The translations under genes were made by a program, and so were the position numbers. DNA of 59,885 bases. It comes from Prasinococcaceae sp. CCMP 1430. Lineage: Eukaryota; Prasinodermophyta; Palmophyllophyceae; Prasinococcales; Prasinococcaceae. Where the stretch lies: the NCBI GenBank assembly GCA_013416795.1, contig RQSC01000520.1, forward strand, positions 11,280-71,164, written 5' to 3'. Of the stretch, positions 1 through 10,876 are shown piece after piece. How positions within the stretch are numbered: the first letter of the stretch is position 1; each line of letters begins with the position of its first letter. The notes below the pieces were generated by a model. That model was given only the letters and a program-made list of their open reading frames with translations, was not told the origin of the DNA and made no database searches.

Positions 1-246
1 CCCGCGTGTCGCGCGGGGGCCAGACCGCGCGCGCCGCGCCCCAGGGCAGGCCGTGCGCGCAAGGGGGCGGACCGGACTGCTCTCGCGCGCGCGCTCGCGC
101 GCTCGTCCTCCGCCTCCTTCTTCCTCCCGCGTCGCGCGAACAGGTCGCGCGAGGGGGGGGGGGAAGGGGCGGCACACCGCGTGCGCGTTTGGGCGCCCTC
201 GGGCGAGCGGCGCGGCCAGTGGACGAGGGGGGGGGGGGAGAGAGTC

Positions 247-2092
247 ATGGACAACAAGCCGCCGCCTATGCAGGCGTCCGCGGGCTTCCCGGCCCCGCAG
301 TACATGATGCCGGGGCAGCCTGGCGCGATGCAGCAGCAGCAACAGTTTGCAATGGCGCAACAGCAAATGGTGCGTGCGCGAGTGTGCCGCGCCGCGGCGG
401 GGCGAGTCTCGCACTCCGTTCTGCGCCGTCGGGGCGCGAACATGGTGTGGGTGGGTGGAGTGGGGGGAGCCGGAGTGGGGGAGGATGGGGGGGGAGGAGA
501 GAGAGGAGAAGGGAGGTTGCGGGGGGGGTAGAGGCTCGGAAATGGAGGTTTGTGTCCCGGTACACGTCGCGCCCCCCCCGATTGCGTGCGCTGGCTGCCA
601 AGCTCGCCTTCTCGCGCTCCGCACCCACTCACGTGCGTGCACGAGCGACCCGGCGAGGGCCGTGGGCGCCCCCACGCCGGGAGAAGTGCTGCGCGGTGTG
701 CGCCAGAAAGCGGTGGGCGCGCGCCTTGTCGCATGCACGGGGCCTTTCCGTGCCAGCGCCGACGCTGCGCCCCCGGGCCGCGGTCGCGCACGCGGGCGGG
801 GGCGAGGAGGCCGCGAGGCTGCGCCCTTGCCCTTTGCGAGCAAACCAAGGCGATATCCTAGCAAATATCTGCGGAATTTTCGCGAGCGAAACGGTTATTT
901 TCGCGCGCGCGACGCAGCCGGCCGCGCACGGGGGGGGGGGGCGCCGTGACGCGCGCGCGCAGCGATGGGGATCCGCGGCGCCCACGCGTCTCGAATACAT
1001 TATCATCTGGCCCGCAGCGGCGTCATGGGAGAGGAGGCGCGCGCAGGGTGCCCTCGCCGCGCTCTTTCCCCCCGCGGGGTTTTTGTCGTCGCGCGCGCCC
1101 CCCAAAAAACGGTGCTGTGGGCGTTTCGTGAAAAATCCGCCGACGCCGCGGCTGCTCCGACGCCCTCTGCGCGAAACCTCTCTACCCCCGGTGGAGACAG
1201 CGCGCAGACCGCGCCTGCCGGCCTCCCTGAGACGGCACGGCACACCCGCGCCAAAACCTGAGCCCCAGCCTGTGCGCCTGCGCGTGCGCAGCTCGAGCTC
1301 ACAAAGGCGCCACGCGCGCCCTCGGACTTGGTGCGGTCATGCGCTGACGTCGACGCGTGCTTTCCCCTCCTGCCCCGGCGTGGATTGCGCGCGCCTCGTC
1401 GCCGGTGCTTGGCCTGCCCTGCCCGCGCGTTGCAGTACAACTGGCAGCAACAGCAGCAGCAGCAGCAGGCGACGCATCAGCCGCCGAACGAGAAGATGGC
1501 GCAGCTCCACCAGTTTTGGCAGGAGCAGATGCGGGCGATCGAGCAGGTGACCGACTTCAAGTCGCACTCGCTGCCGCTCGCACGCATCAAGAAGATCATG
1601 AAGTCTGACGAGGACGTGCGCATGATCTCCTCGGAGGCGCCAGCGCTCTTTGCTAAGGCGTGCGAGATGTTCATCCTGGAGCTCACGCTGCGGTCCTGGA
1701 ACAACGCCGAGGACAACAAGCGGCGCACACTGCAAAAGGACGACATTGCGGCCGCGCTCAACACCGTGGAGGTGTTTGACTTCCTCGTGGACGTGGTGCC
1801 ACAGGCGAACGACGTGGCGCAGGCGGCGGCAGCGGCGGCCCCTGGGGGTGGGGCGGCACCGGTGGATAACAGCGGGGCGGGCGGGGCTGGCATGCCGGCT
1901 ACCACCATGCCGCCCGCCAGCGTGGTGGGGCGCGGGGATGCCATGGGCGCTGGGCAGCAGTTCCCGATGCCTGGCTACGGAGGAATGATGGCGCAGCCGC
2001 CCATGCAAACGATGGACCCTGCCATGATGGCGCAGTTCCACTCCGCGGGCATGGCGCCTGGCATGCCAGGGCCGGGCGCGCCGGGGCCGTGA
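247..2092 (+). CDS. NF-YC subunit of the CCAAT-box factor (two exons)
   Basis: Exons 247-369 and 1436-2092; the 1,066-bp intron starts GTGCGT, carries GCTGAC near 1343 and ends GCAG, and both joins are phase 0. The product is about 259 aa. Residues about 85-162 form the histone-fold core of NF-YC/HAP5, recognisable by [11 protein letters not shown], the alpha-2 helix around [11 protein letters not shown] and the segment [13 protein letters not shown]. In the nucleus NF-YC pairs with NF-YB and then binds NF-YA on CCAAT boxes. The N-terminus has two polyglutamine stretches flanking the splice junction. The C-terminal third is Ala/Gly/Pro/Met-rich, as in activation domains. The start ATG at 247 is the first in frame and yields a Pro/Gln-rich N-terminus typical of the family. 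The fold is clear; only the 5' exon rests on splice logic. Confidence 0.93.
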
Positions 2093-2364
2093 GCTGAGCC
2101 GCTCGTGTCGCGGCGTGGCCTTTCTTCCAGGCGTGGAGGCTTGAGAGTGCATGCTCCTCTAGCTAAGCAAGCCTTTCGAGACTGCGGCGATGAGGGTCTG
2201 GGGTCTTCCTTCACAAACGCGCGAGCGCGACCTGAATGGACACGCGTCAGCGCCACGGCGCACCAGCGGCCACACGTTGAAAAAAAAAAACTCCATAGGA
2301 TATTATCACCGTCGCCGCGAAACCTCGCCTGAATCACGCCACGGCGCGCGAGCCGCGCGCACGT

Positions 2365-2940
2365 TCATGCCGAGCGCTCGCCGCCGCCGCCGCCCTGGAC
2401 ACCCTTGTGCGCGTTGTACCGACGCTCGACCTCCTCTGCCAGGGCCGCGCCTGTGGGCGTGCGCCACTTGCCACGCGTCGAGTTGAAGAAGCCGCTGAGG
2501 TCCATCCCCTGCGCCTGCTCGTACTCATTGGCCTGCACAATCATCTCGAGCTTGTCGAAGTCCTTGACGAGGTTGGCCTCCTTCGTCTCGCCAGCCTCGT
2601 ATTCATTCCACAGTGCCGCCACCTCGGCGGCCGCCGCGCCGCCACCTAGCATCTCTTTGATGCTCTCGAGCGCCTCGGCCTCGCGCCTGTGCTTCTCCTC
2701 GTCCGAGACGCCGCAGTGCGGCGTGATGTCACCCACGAGCGCTTCGGCCATGTCGTGCACGAGCGCCATCTTGATGCAGCGCGACGCGTCGGTGCCCTCG
2801 GCCCCAGCGAGCACGAGCGCAAGCGACGCCATGCGGAAGGAGTGGTCCGCGACTGACTCGGGCTCAGAGACCCCGCTGCGCACCCATCCGGTGCGCTGCG
2901 AAGCGAGTGCGTGCAGGAGCGCCGGCGCGGGCGACCGCCT
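2365..2940 (-). CDS. HD-domain phosphohydrolase, HDDC2/YfbR-like (3' exon; 5' end not found)
   Basis: The exon reads from about 2940 down to the stop at 2365. It begins LLHALASQRTGW, the conserved start of the HDDC2 family, then ESVADHSFRMA and the metal-binding pair in ALVHDMAEALVGD, and later KDFDKLEMIVQANEYEQ. Family members are metal-dependent 5'-deoxynucleotidases acting on dNMPs. Length and motif order match HDDC2 (about 200 aa). An acceptor CTGACTCGAG at 2946-2941 gives an in-frame exon start; upstream the frame is closed by a stop. The missing N-terminal exon must be short and lies somewhere in 2950-3600, where I cannot place it. A GTG within the exon at 2883 is not the start because conserved residues precede it. 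Confidence 0.9.
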   Translation of the reverse strand, partial: RRSPAPALLHALASQRTGWVRSGVSEPESVADHSFRMASLALVLAGAEGTDASRCIKMALVHDMAEALVGDITPHCGVSDEEKHRREAEALESIKEMLGGGAAAAEVAALWNEYEAGETKEANLVKDFDKLEMIVQANEYEQAQGMDLSGFFNSTRGKWRTPTGAALAEEVERRYNAHKGVQGGGGGERSA

Positions 2941-3275
2941 CTCGAGTCAGCGGCAGGCGCGGGCGCGCGTCTGCACGCTCGGGCGCGCGCACGCGCGCGG
3001 CTGCCGGGCGTCCCACACACGCGCGCCCACGCCGCCGCGCTCGCTGCCCTCGGATGCCTGCGCGCCGCGGCGGCGCGCCCGCGCCAGGTGTGCGCGCACG
3101 GGCATCGGTGTGGCGGCGGCCGCCCGCTGTGCGCGCCAGGTAGTCGGGCACTGCACCCGGGTGTGACCGCGGCGATTCCGCTGGTACAACCCGGTCAATC
3201 CCACCGAAACCTCGGGTCGATTCGATGTGGGACGCCCGTGAGATTGGGGTTCCCGCGCGGTGGGGCGCGCCAGTG

Positions 3276-4321
3276 ATGAGCGCTGCGCTGAGCGGAGCGA
3301 GTGCGAGCGCCGCGAGCGAGTGGCGGATTTCGGGCTCCGGAAAACGGCGCCTCGCCTCCATATGGATATCGTTTCGCAAGCGCCGGCGTGGGGCGGTGGC
3401 GCGGTTTTGTGCGCATTCGCTTCCGCGGCTCCTGTTTTGCGGCTGCGAACGAGCGGCGGCGGGCGCGCCAGGGGCGCGGCGCGGTGCCACACGCGGCGTG
3501 CGACGGCGGCGCGGCGCACGGCCGGGGCGCGCTGCGTGCACCGGCGCCGCGCCGCTCGACCTCGAGACTGCGCTCGCGGTGTTCGACGCGCGAGAGGGAA
3601 AGAAGGTGTGGTTCACCGCCGAGAAGGGCGGCTCTACCTCCGTCGTGGAGCAGCCAGGCTGGAGGCCGCTCGCAGACTACATGGCGCTGCCCGTGAGCCA
3701 GTACTCGGTGCTCGACGGTGCGACCATTGACCGCCTGTCGGAGGATACCTTCGAGCTCTCCATGGAGGCTCTCGAGTTCTTCAAGTTTAAGCTCAAGCCT
3801 ATCCTCACCGCGCAGGTGGTCACCAACGCCAAGGGGTGCTCCATACAGGTTCTCGACGTCACGCTACAGGGGCCGAAGCTCATTGAGGCTGCCAACGGCA
3901 CCTTCTTCATTGACAGCAGCAACGAGGTGAGCTGGCGACAGGCGGAGACGGGCAAGGAGATCACGTCGCAGGCGCACGTGCGCGTGGGCGTGGTGGTGCC
4001 GCGCTGGAACGTGCTGCCTCTGGGCCTGATCACGCGCACGGGCTCGGCGCTTATGGCGGCAACGCTCAACGTGGTAGTGCCGCGCTTTCTCAAGCAGCTC
4101 GCGAAGGACTACGAGGTGCGCTGCGCACGCGAGTCGCCCGCCCTGCCGGCGACCAGCACGCACCTGTCGCTTGCGCACGCACCTGTCGCTCGTGCTCGTC
4201 GGCGCTGACACGAGCGCCCGCGCGCGCGCGCGCGCAGGCATGGGGTGCCGGCGACGACTCCCGAGCAGCACAGTCAACGGGTGAGGGCGTGTCCGACGAG
4301 CCCATCACAGTCAAGAACTAA
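3276..4321 (+). CDS. DUF1997 family plastid-type protein
   Basis: Exons 3276-4115 and 4238-4321; the 122-bp intron (GTGCGC, GCTGAC at 4203-4208, GCAG) joins in phase 0. The core from about residue 100 has the DUF1997 pattern: ADYMALPVSQYSVLDGATIDRL, then FELSMEALEFF, a ligand-sized beta region, and VVPRFLKQLAKDYE just before the intron. DUF1997 proteins are found in cyanobacteria and plastid-bearing eukaryotes and have no established biochemical function. The first ~85 residues are Ser/Ala/Arg-rich and could be a plastid transit peptide. Two in-frame ATGs exist (3225 and 3276); I chose 3276 because its N-terminus starts MSAALSGASASAAS, more transit-like. An alternative is that exon 1 lies further upstream. 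Confidence 0.85.
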
Positions 4322-4989
4322 GCATCTCTCTCGCAAGCAAGGCGCGCGCGCGCGCGCCTCTTGTGCTCGGTGTGTGTTGCTACCACTTCTCACATCACCG
4401 CAGCGCCGTCGTCGCACGCGCACCGTTCCGCCTGTGCCGACACCGGTGGCTGCACCATTGTTCAGCTCGCGGCGTGATGCGAGCATGCGCCGCTCGCGGC
4501 GCGCTCGTGCAGGTGTAAATATGTACTTTTGCACACTGCGCAAGGGCGGCTCAGTCGCATGCTCGTCCCGCAGCGTCAGGCGCCTTGTCACCTCTCGACT
4601 CAGTTTCTGCCACAAGATATTACAGTCACAATTGGATACATGTCGGGTCGCGCTATCCGAAGAATGAATTGGAATTGCATGCAGTATAGAGGTGTCCGTG
4701 TGCGTCCCGCATATCTCAGCTGGACGGGAGCACCGGCAAACGCCTGGGGCGCGTGCGCGCTAGCGCAAATCACGCTTGTTGGAGGCCCTGGCCTCCGCCC
4801 AGGGTCGCCGCATATGGACGAGGAAAAGGAACCCGACGAGGGAACGAGGCCGCGCGCGCGCGCGCGCGCACGGCCGACGCCTGCCGCCGCCGCCGCCGCT
4901 CGCCGCCACCTCCGGTCGCCAAAGCCAAGTAGAATACACTCCGCGCGGTCCCCGCTGCCGCACGGTAAATCCCACGTGCACTTGCACGT
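4322..4989. other. Convergent intergenic region
   Basis: The region lies between the 3' ends of the DUF1997 gene and the desaturase gene. It includes a less GC-rich stretch around 4500-4720, compatible with 3' UTR and polyadenylation sequence, and (CG)n at 4855-4870. No coding signal was recognised. Confidence 0.5.
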
Positions 4990-6863
4990 CTAGTGTTTGT
5001 AGGCCTTCGCCGCCAACCCTGTATCCCACATGGCCTGCAGCACCTCCTTGTTCGCGGCCACGAAACCGATGTCGTGGTATTGCACACCGTGGCGGCGCGC
5101 GAATTTCTCCACCAGTGGCTTGACCATGCGCAGGTTGTGGCGCGGCAGCCGCGGGAAGAGGTGGTGCTCGATCTGGAACTGGAGCCCGCCGTGGACCCAG
5201 TCCATCCACGTGGGACAGGTGATGTTGAGAGTCCCCGAGAGCTGGTGCTCGAACCAGCCCGAGAAGTGCGTCGGCTTGCCACTGAAGATGGGGCGGCTCC
5301 AGTGCGAGAGCGCGATCTGGTCGTGCAGCAGTGCGCAGCACGCCGTGGCCACCAGCACGTACGTGGCGCGCAGGCCCGCAGTTGGCAGGAGCGACACCAC
5401 GCCGGCATACCACGACACGAAGAGGGCAATGCCAAGCCACTCAGTGAATTCCTGGTAGCGCGTCATGCTCTTGCGTTCCTTGATGAGGCGGACGAGCCCC
5501 TGCGCGTACAAGTTAAAGCGCGCGATGCACATGACCGGGTAGTACGTGAAGAATTGCGCCATGACCGCAAGCCTGGCGAAGCGGTCCAGGGCGAAAGTGC
5601 GGTTGTGGTACTGTGATGGGGAGCGCTTGTCAGCGCTGGCCCGCATGTGCGAACACGCCAGGGCATGCGAACGCAGAGGCGAGCGCAAACGCCCGCGGGG
5701 CTGCGAAGCGCGGGCACACACCTTGGAGAAGACATTGAAGATCTTCTCGCTGACGCACAGGAGCGGCAGGTGCTGGATGTCAGGGTCATGAGTCGCCGAG
5801 TTGCATACCACATGGTGCACGTTGTGCGTCGACTTCCACCACCCTATGGAGACGCCTGTGAGGATGTTGCCTACCAGGATGCCAAGATGGTAGTTCGACT
5901 TGGAACGGATGCCGCGCACCGAGTTGTGACCGACGTCGTGGCCCACAAACGCCACCTGCTGCCAGAAAGCGCCCAGCAGGGCGCCAGCGCCCACGACCGC
6001 CATCGTGCTGGCCGTTTCCGCGTTTCTGTTCCTGCACACCAGCGCGATGCTCGCGACGAGGATCGCAGCGCACTTTGCAAGCTCCAGCACGTAGAACGAT
6101 GCGCGCGTCTTGAACATCGAGGTAGCCTCCGTCTCTGCCACCAGCGCGCGCCATTCCTTTGCCACTGCCGGGAGCTGCTCGTTGTAGCCTGTGGCGAGCA
6201 CACGTGCGCCCGAGCGTCCGGTCGCGCACCAGACGCACACGTTGCACCAGATTTGGCATCAAGGCATCGTGTGGAAGGCGACGGTGTCAGCACAAGAGAG
6301 CAAGAGAGATTCTGCAGCTGCGCGTGCGTGCGCTCGGTGCATTGCAGCAAGCGCAGCTTTGCTCGCGCGTGCTCCGGCTCACCCTTGACGTGTGCGATTT
6401 TGAAGCGCTCGAGGCGCGGCCGCAGCACCGGCGGGTGCATGGCGACGAATGCCTCCGACGCGTCCACTCCCGCGAGAGCCAGGATCGCGCGATCGCCGCC
6501 GGGGTGCGAGTTAAGGAACTCAGTCACGTCGTAAACCTGGGAGAGGCGCACGCGAGCGCGAGCGAGTCAGCGCCCGCACACACTCGTCGGCAACGCCGAG
6601 CGCTCGCGCAAATTCAACGCGGGCTCGAATGCGAGCGTGCCCCGTGCACGCATTTCCCCCATCGCGCGCTCCTTCGCACTGACGGACTCACGCGCGCGCT
6701 CGCGCCATCACGCGTTCCCGCCCACCTTGCCATCGACGACCGTCCAGCAGCTCTCGACGCTTGCGTGTTTGGCGACCTCCGCCATGGTCACCTCCTTTTG
6801 ATTGACCGGTAGCGCATCGACGGCTGCACCCACCAACAGGTTGACCTGCTCGGGCGCGCACAT
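4990..6863 (-). CDS. Cytochrome b5-fused front-end fatty acid/sphingolipid desaturase
   Basis: Exons 6863-6726, 6536-6383, 6188-5722 and 5610-4990 join in matching phases (0, 1, 0) to give 459 aa. Residues about 25-97 are a cytochrome b5 domain with haem-binding HPGGD at 57-61, split across the first intron. Three histidine boxes follow: HDVGH (181-185), HNVHH (219-223) and QIEHH (399-403). Replacement of the first His by Gln in the third box defines front-end desaturases. They insert a double bond between an existing one and the carboxyl end, in the ER membrane, using b5 as electron donor. The context [15 protein letters not shown] resembles delta-8 sphingolipid and delta-6 acyl desaturases; regiospecificity cannot be read from sequence. 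Start 6863 is the first ATG before the b5 domain. The neighbour is a divergent endoglycoceramidase. Confidence 0.93.
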
Positions 6864-7544
6864 CGCGGCACCCCGCGTGCCGTGCGCGGGCAGACGGCGG
6901 GGTCGAGTGGCGTGAGTTGCTTCTCTCACCGCCTTTTCTGGCGGGGGACGCGCGCGATCGACGCCCTGCGGGGGCCCGCGCTGTGTGGCGCGGGCGCCGC
7001 GCAGCCGCCGTGCGCCTCGAGGCCGCCCCGCTCGAATCGGCCGCGGCGCGCGCGGCGCGGCGCGCGGTCGGGGAACGCGCCCCATCAAAACCCATTCAGA
7101 GCCTCGCGCAAAAGCCAGCAGCCCCACAGCCGCCCGTTCGTTCTCCTTCCGCAGCTGCACCGGCTGAGATTCCAGCTCAGGAAAAGATCAGGCGCCGGCC
7201 ATCACCATCACCATCGCAAAGATGCTGTGTCACATCCCCGTTGTCCACACGGCGCCCGAACGGACGCCGCCGCGCACGTGCGTGGAGCGCTGGGATGGCG
7301 CCGTTGAGGCGCGCACACACGTGGATGGCCGCCACGGAACGCACACGCCCTGCCGCCGGGAGCCGCGGGAGCGCGGAATCCGATCCAAAACCGGTCTGCG
7401 TCATCGCGCGTGCGAGGAACCTTCCGGAAGCGTGGCGACGGACACTCGATCCGCTGCCTGCCGATGCATCCCTGCTGGACTCGATCGATCCAGGTCGATG
7501 AACTTCTTATCCCCGGTCAATCGCGACCTCCCAATGCTGCTTGA
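6864..7544. promoter_or_regulatory. Shared intergenic region of the divergent desaturase/endoglycoceramidase pair
   Basis: About 680 bp separate the two start codons. No TATA box is evident. The 7180-7220 part contains an ATCACCATCACCATCGC direct repeat. A 5' exon of the endoglycoceramidase gene may be hidden here. The span as a shared promoter is inferred only from gene orientation. Confidence 0.4.
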
Positions 7545-9410
7545 ATGCACGCACGGCAGACATCATCGGGTTCGCGACGGCTAGACCGGGTTCGCTGTCC
7601 ACGAGGGGGGAACGCTGAGAGTCCGTCGCCACCTGGCGCCGCCGCTGTGCGTGGCGCAGGGGGCGCCGCGCGGGCTGGGCCACACCGCGCGGCGGCGGCG
7701 CACTACGCCGGTGGCGGGCTCGTCGCCGGCGCGGGCGGGCGCATCGCCGACGCGAGCGGCCGCCTGCGGCTCTTCCGTGGCTTCAACGTCGTGGCGAAGC
7801 TACCGCCCTTTCTCCCCCGACGCGACGCGTTCGATCCCGCCTTCAGCCTGGTGGCCGAAGACATCGCCACGCTCGAATCGCTGGGGTCGAACGCGGTGCG
7901 CCTGCTCGTGTCGTGGCCTGGCGTCGAGCCGGCCCGGGGAAGCTACAATGACACCTACCTCGACGAGCTCGAGGCAATCGTGAACGACCTCGGCGCGGCG
8001 GGCGTGCACACGCTCTTGGACTTCCACCAAGATGTCTACAGCCCTTTTTTCTGTGGCAACGGATTTCCTGACTGGGCCACGCATGTGGCGGGCTACAAGC
8101 CCCTCCCCAACGCCTCAGAGGACCAATACGGAGCCGCTCCATTCCCCAAACCCGTGCGCGGCCAGGCGCTGCCCCGCGACGCTCACACGGGCTACGTGCC
8201 GCATAAGGCCTGCGCGGCGACGGCGCCCTTCCCCGAGTACTACCTCGCGGAGGCAACGGGCGTAGCCTTTCAGGCGCTGTACGACAACGTCGGGGGCATC
8301 CGCGCCTCGCTGGGCGCCTTCTGGGCGCGCGTCGCCGCGCGCTTCGCGGGCAACCCGCATGTGCTCGGCTACGACCTCATCAATGAGCCATGGAGCGGCG
8401 ACATCTACCGAAAGCCGGTGAAGCTTGAAGGCTCAAAGGTGGACCGCGAGGTTCTGCTGCCCCTGTACGACGAGCTCTCGGCCGCCATCCGCGCGCACGA
8501 CAATGACAGCCTCATCTTCTTCGAGCCGGCCGTCATCACATCGGCGATACCCCTGCGGCGCCTCGCCGAGGAAGTGGGCTTCGACAGACCGCCGAAGAGC
8601 AGCGAGGGCAAGGCGGTGCTGAGCTACCACACGTACTGCCCGCTGGGGGGCATCGTCGGGGAGATTGCGGGGGAGATGGTGTGCAGTGAGTTCTTCGACA
8701 ATGTTTTTGGCAACCACCTGCCGACAGCGATGGAGACGGCGGGTGTGCCCGCCTTCCTGACAGAGTTTGGCGCCGTGGTCACCGGCGAGGGGTTCGATGC
8801 GTGGACGTTGAATGAGGTCGCGCGCAGGGCGGATGATCTCTTCCTTTCGGCGACCTACTGGGCCTTTAAGGAGCTCGGAGACCCTACAACGCAGTCGGAG
8901 GACAAGCAGGGTGTGCCTCACGAGGGCATTTGGAACACCACCACGGGCGAGCTCGACGCTGGCAAAGCCACGCTGCTCGCACGCACGTACGCGGCGGCGG
9001 TCGCCGGCAAGGACATCACGCTGCACACCTACGATCCGCAGACGAAGGAGTTTGCGCTCGTATACACGCATACGAAAGAGCTCGCTACAGAGGCCACGCC
9101 GACTGAGATTCGGTGGTCGACTTACGTGTGCCCGGACGGCGTGAGTGCCCACGCGGTGCCAAGCGCCGCGACGCGCGTGGATGCCAAGAGCATACCTGGC
9201 ACGGTGCTGGTGTGGCTCAACGCTTCCGAGGACACTCAAGTGATGGTAACCGTCCGAAGGCGCGAAGGCGGCGAGCGTGGGCGCGCTCCGGGGGTCGCGG
9301 ACAGGCGAGGTGGTGCCTCCGCAGCGGACGGTGGTCGCCGCTTGGACCCGCCGTGGTCCGCTCTCGACCGTCCCGGCTCCTCGGGAGTGCGCGATCTCGC
9401 TGCGGTGTAG
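7545..9410 (+). CDS. Endoglycoceramidase-like glycoside hydrolase, family GH5
   Basis: The catalytic domain starts near 7770 with LRLFRGFNVVAK. It continues with NAVRLLVSWPGVEP, LLDFHQDVYSPFFCGNGFPDW, the acid/base Glu in NEPWSGD (codon 8385-8387) and the nucleophile Glu in TEFG (codon 8763-8765). This motif set is that of endoglycoceramidases (EC 3.2.1.123), which release the intact glycan from glycosphingolipids. A beta-sandwich-like C-terminal domain follows, as in the family. From about residue 570 the sequence turns Arg/Gly-rich without similarity. The 7545 ATG gives an Arg-rich N-terminus without a signal peptide, although these enzymes are normally secreted or lysosomal. A 5' exon is therefore probably missing; GTGGCGCAG near 7665 is a possible acceptor. 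Confidence 0.9.
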   Translation: MHARQTSSGSRRLDRVRCPRGGNAESPSPPGAAAVRGAGGAARAGPHRAAAAHYAGGGLVAGAGGRIADASGRLRLFRGFNVVAKLPPFLPRRDAFDPAFSLVAEDIATLESLGSNAVRLLVSWPGVEPARGSYNDTYLDELEAIVNDLGAAGVHTLLDFHQDVYSPFFCGNGFPDWATHVAGYKPLPNASEDQYGAAPFPKPVRGQALPRDAHTGYVPHKACAATAPFPEYYLAEATGVAFQALYDNVGGIRASLGAFWARVAARFAGNPHVLGYDLINEPWSGDIYRKPVKLEGSKVDREVLLPLYDELSAAIRAHDNDSLIFFEPAVITSAIPLRRLAEEVGFDRPPKSSEGKAVLSYHTYCPLGGIVGEIAGEMVCSEFFDNVFGNHLPTAMETAGVPAFLTEFGAVVTGEGFDAWTLNEVARRADDLFLSATYWAFKELGDPTTQSEDKQGVPHEGIWNTTTGELDAGKATLLARTYAAAVAGKDITLHTYDPQTKEFALVYTHTKELATEATPTEIRWSTYVCPDGVSAHAVPSAATRVDAKSIPGTVLVWLNASEDTQVMVTVRRREGGERGRAPGVADRRGGASAADGGRRLDPPWSALDRPGSSGVRDLAAV

Positions 9411-9680
9411 ACCAGTACATTGTAAACTAACTATGTAGCCAGAGAGCGGACGCTGTGGTGGGCGCGCGCGCGCGGTGGCCCCAGCTCCACATACACGAGC
9501 GCACCACTGCCACCCCCGACGCGTGCGAGCGCACCACCCCACCGCCCCACGCGCAGCGCGAGTGCACTTCGCATTGATCTAATTAACAGTATTACGTGTT
9601 GCGTGCAGGATAGACTTGCATGCTGTACCTGGGCATATACAGGACCCGGCGTGCCCCGCGTCGGGCCCGTGTCGGCGTCC

Positions 9681-10876
9681 TCACAGCGTGCGCACGCGAC
9701 GCAGGCGCGGCGGCGGAGGACGAGCAGAAGGATCGACGCCCTTGCGCAAGCGCTCAATCTCCTCCTTGAGCACGTCGATCTGCTGCTCGAGCTCCGCTGT
9801 GTACGTCTGGCGGCGCTGCCGAGAGCGCGCAGCGCTCTCGCGATTCGCCACCATGCGCTTGAATTTGCGCGCCGCGTTGGGGTCGTCGGGCTCCTTCTCC
9901 GGCAGCCGCCGTTTACGACCGCGGCCGGGCCCGGGCCCGAGGAGGTCGCCCTCGACCTCCTTCTTGCCGCGTTTCATCTTGCGCGGCTTGCTCGTGCTGC
10001 CGCCGCGGCTCTGCGACCCGTTGCCTCCCTTGCTGGTTCGGCTGCGGGTGTTACCGGTGCCCTGCGATCCCGTCGCCGTGCTCGTCGGCGAGGTCGCGCG
10101 CGCCTTCGCGCTGGCGCCCGATTTGCTTCCAGAGAGCCGCCCCGACCCGCCTGCGGCTCGCTCGAGCTTCGGCGGTGCGCCCTTTTTTGTCACCGGCGCC
10201 CCGCCGGGCAAGTCCTCGTCGTGCGTGACGCCGGCACGCGTCAGGAAGTCCTCGAGCGTCAGCGAGGGCTGGACTTTTGCCGCGTTGCTCACCTGGCGGC
10301 GCTTGAGAGGGCTGGCAGGGTTCGCCTTGGCTTGTATCTCGTTCCAAACGTCCTCGACGGTTCGGTCGCGCATCTCCTCCGGCACCGTCGTGTGTGTCGC
10401 CGCAACCGCCCCCGGAGCCAGCGCTGCAGAGCTCCCCGCGGCAGGAGCGGCGGCCACCACGGCGGCAGCGGATGCGGCCACTCCCTTCTTCGCACCCGCG
10501 AAGAAGGAATGGTCCGCGCCGCCGCCTGCACCGCCCGCGAGCGCATCCCCGGCGCCGGCTTCGCCCGAGTTGAACAGGTTGTTCACGAGCTCCTGCACCA
10601 GCGCGTGGCGGAGCGCGCATGCGCGCACCAGAGAGAGAGCGCGCGTGCCAGGCGTCAGCGGTTGCAGCGCGCGCGCGCGCATCCGCGCGCGAGGCGGTGG
10701 GGACCACTCGGCCCTCTCTCGCGCTCGAGCCCCGGCGCGCGCACCTGCATGTTGAGCGAGCCGAACTGGGCGGGCTCGAGGCCGCACGCCTCGGTAAACT
10801 CGGTCGAGCCCATGGGCAGGCCCAGCAAGTCATCCTTGTTTTCCCCGAGCGACGGCCACCGCTGCAGCGCCGGCAT
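9681..10876 (-). CDS. bZIP transcription factor, ABI5/AREB-like (two exons)
   Basis: Exons 10876-10745 and 10592-9681; the 152-bp intron (GTGCGC, GCTGAC near 10658, GCAG) joins in phase 0 to give 347 aa. The junction builds FGSLNM-Q/ELVNNLFNSGE, which matches the N-terminal C1 motif of plant group A bZIPs, a strong check on the model. The C-terminus carries the basic region NRESAARSRQRRQ (from Asn294) and a short zipper with Leu312, Leu319 and Leu326. The middle is low-complexity Gly/Ala/Ser/Arg. Group A bZIPs bind ABRE/G-box-like DNA; which signal this one serves is unknown. The protein ends soon after the zipper. Its ATG overlaps the ATG of the divergent gene at 10875. Confidence 0.92.

Noticed and set aside
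6-1550. Long plus-strand open frame of 514 codons at the left end
   Set aside because: It runs through the NF-YC intron and is Arg/Ala/Pro-rich without similarity; it is an artefact of high GC.
9603-10874. N-terminal 424 codons of the 913-codon plus-strand frame
   Set aside because: It is antisense to the well-supported bZIP gene; only the part from 10875 is kept.
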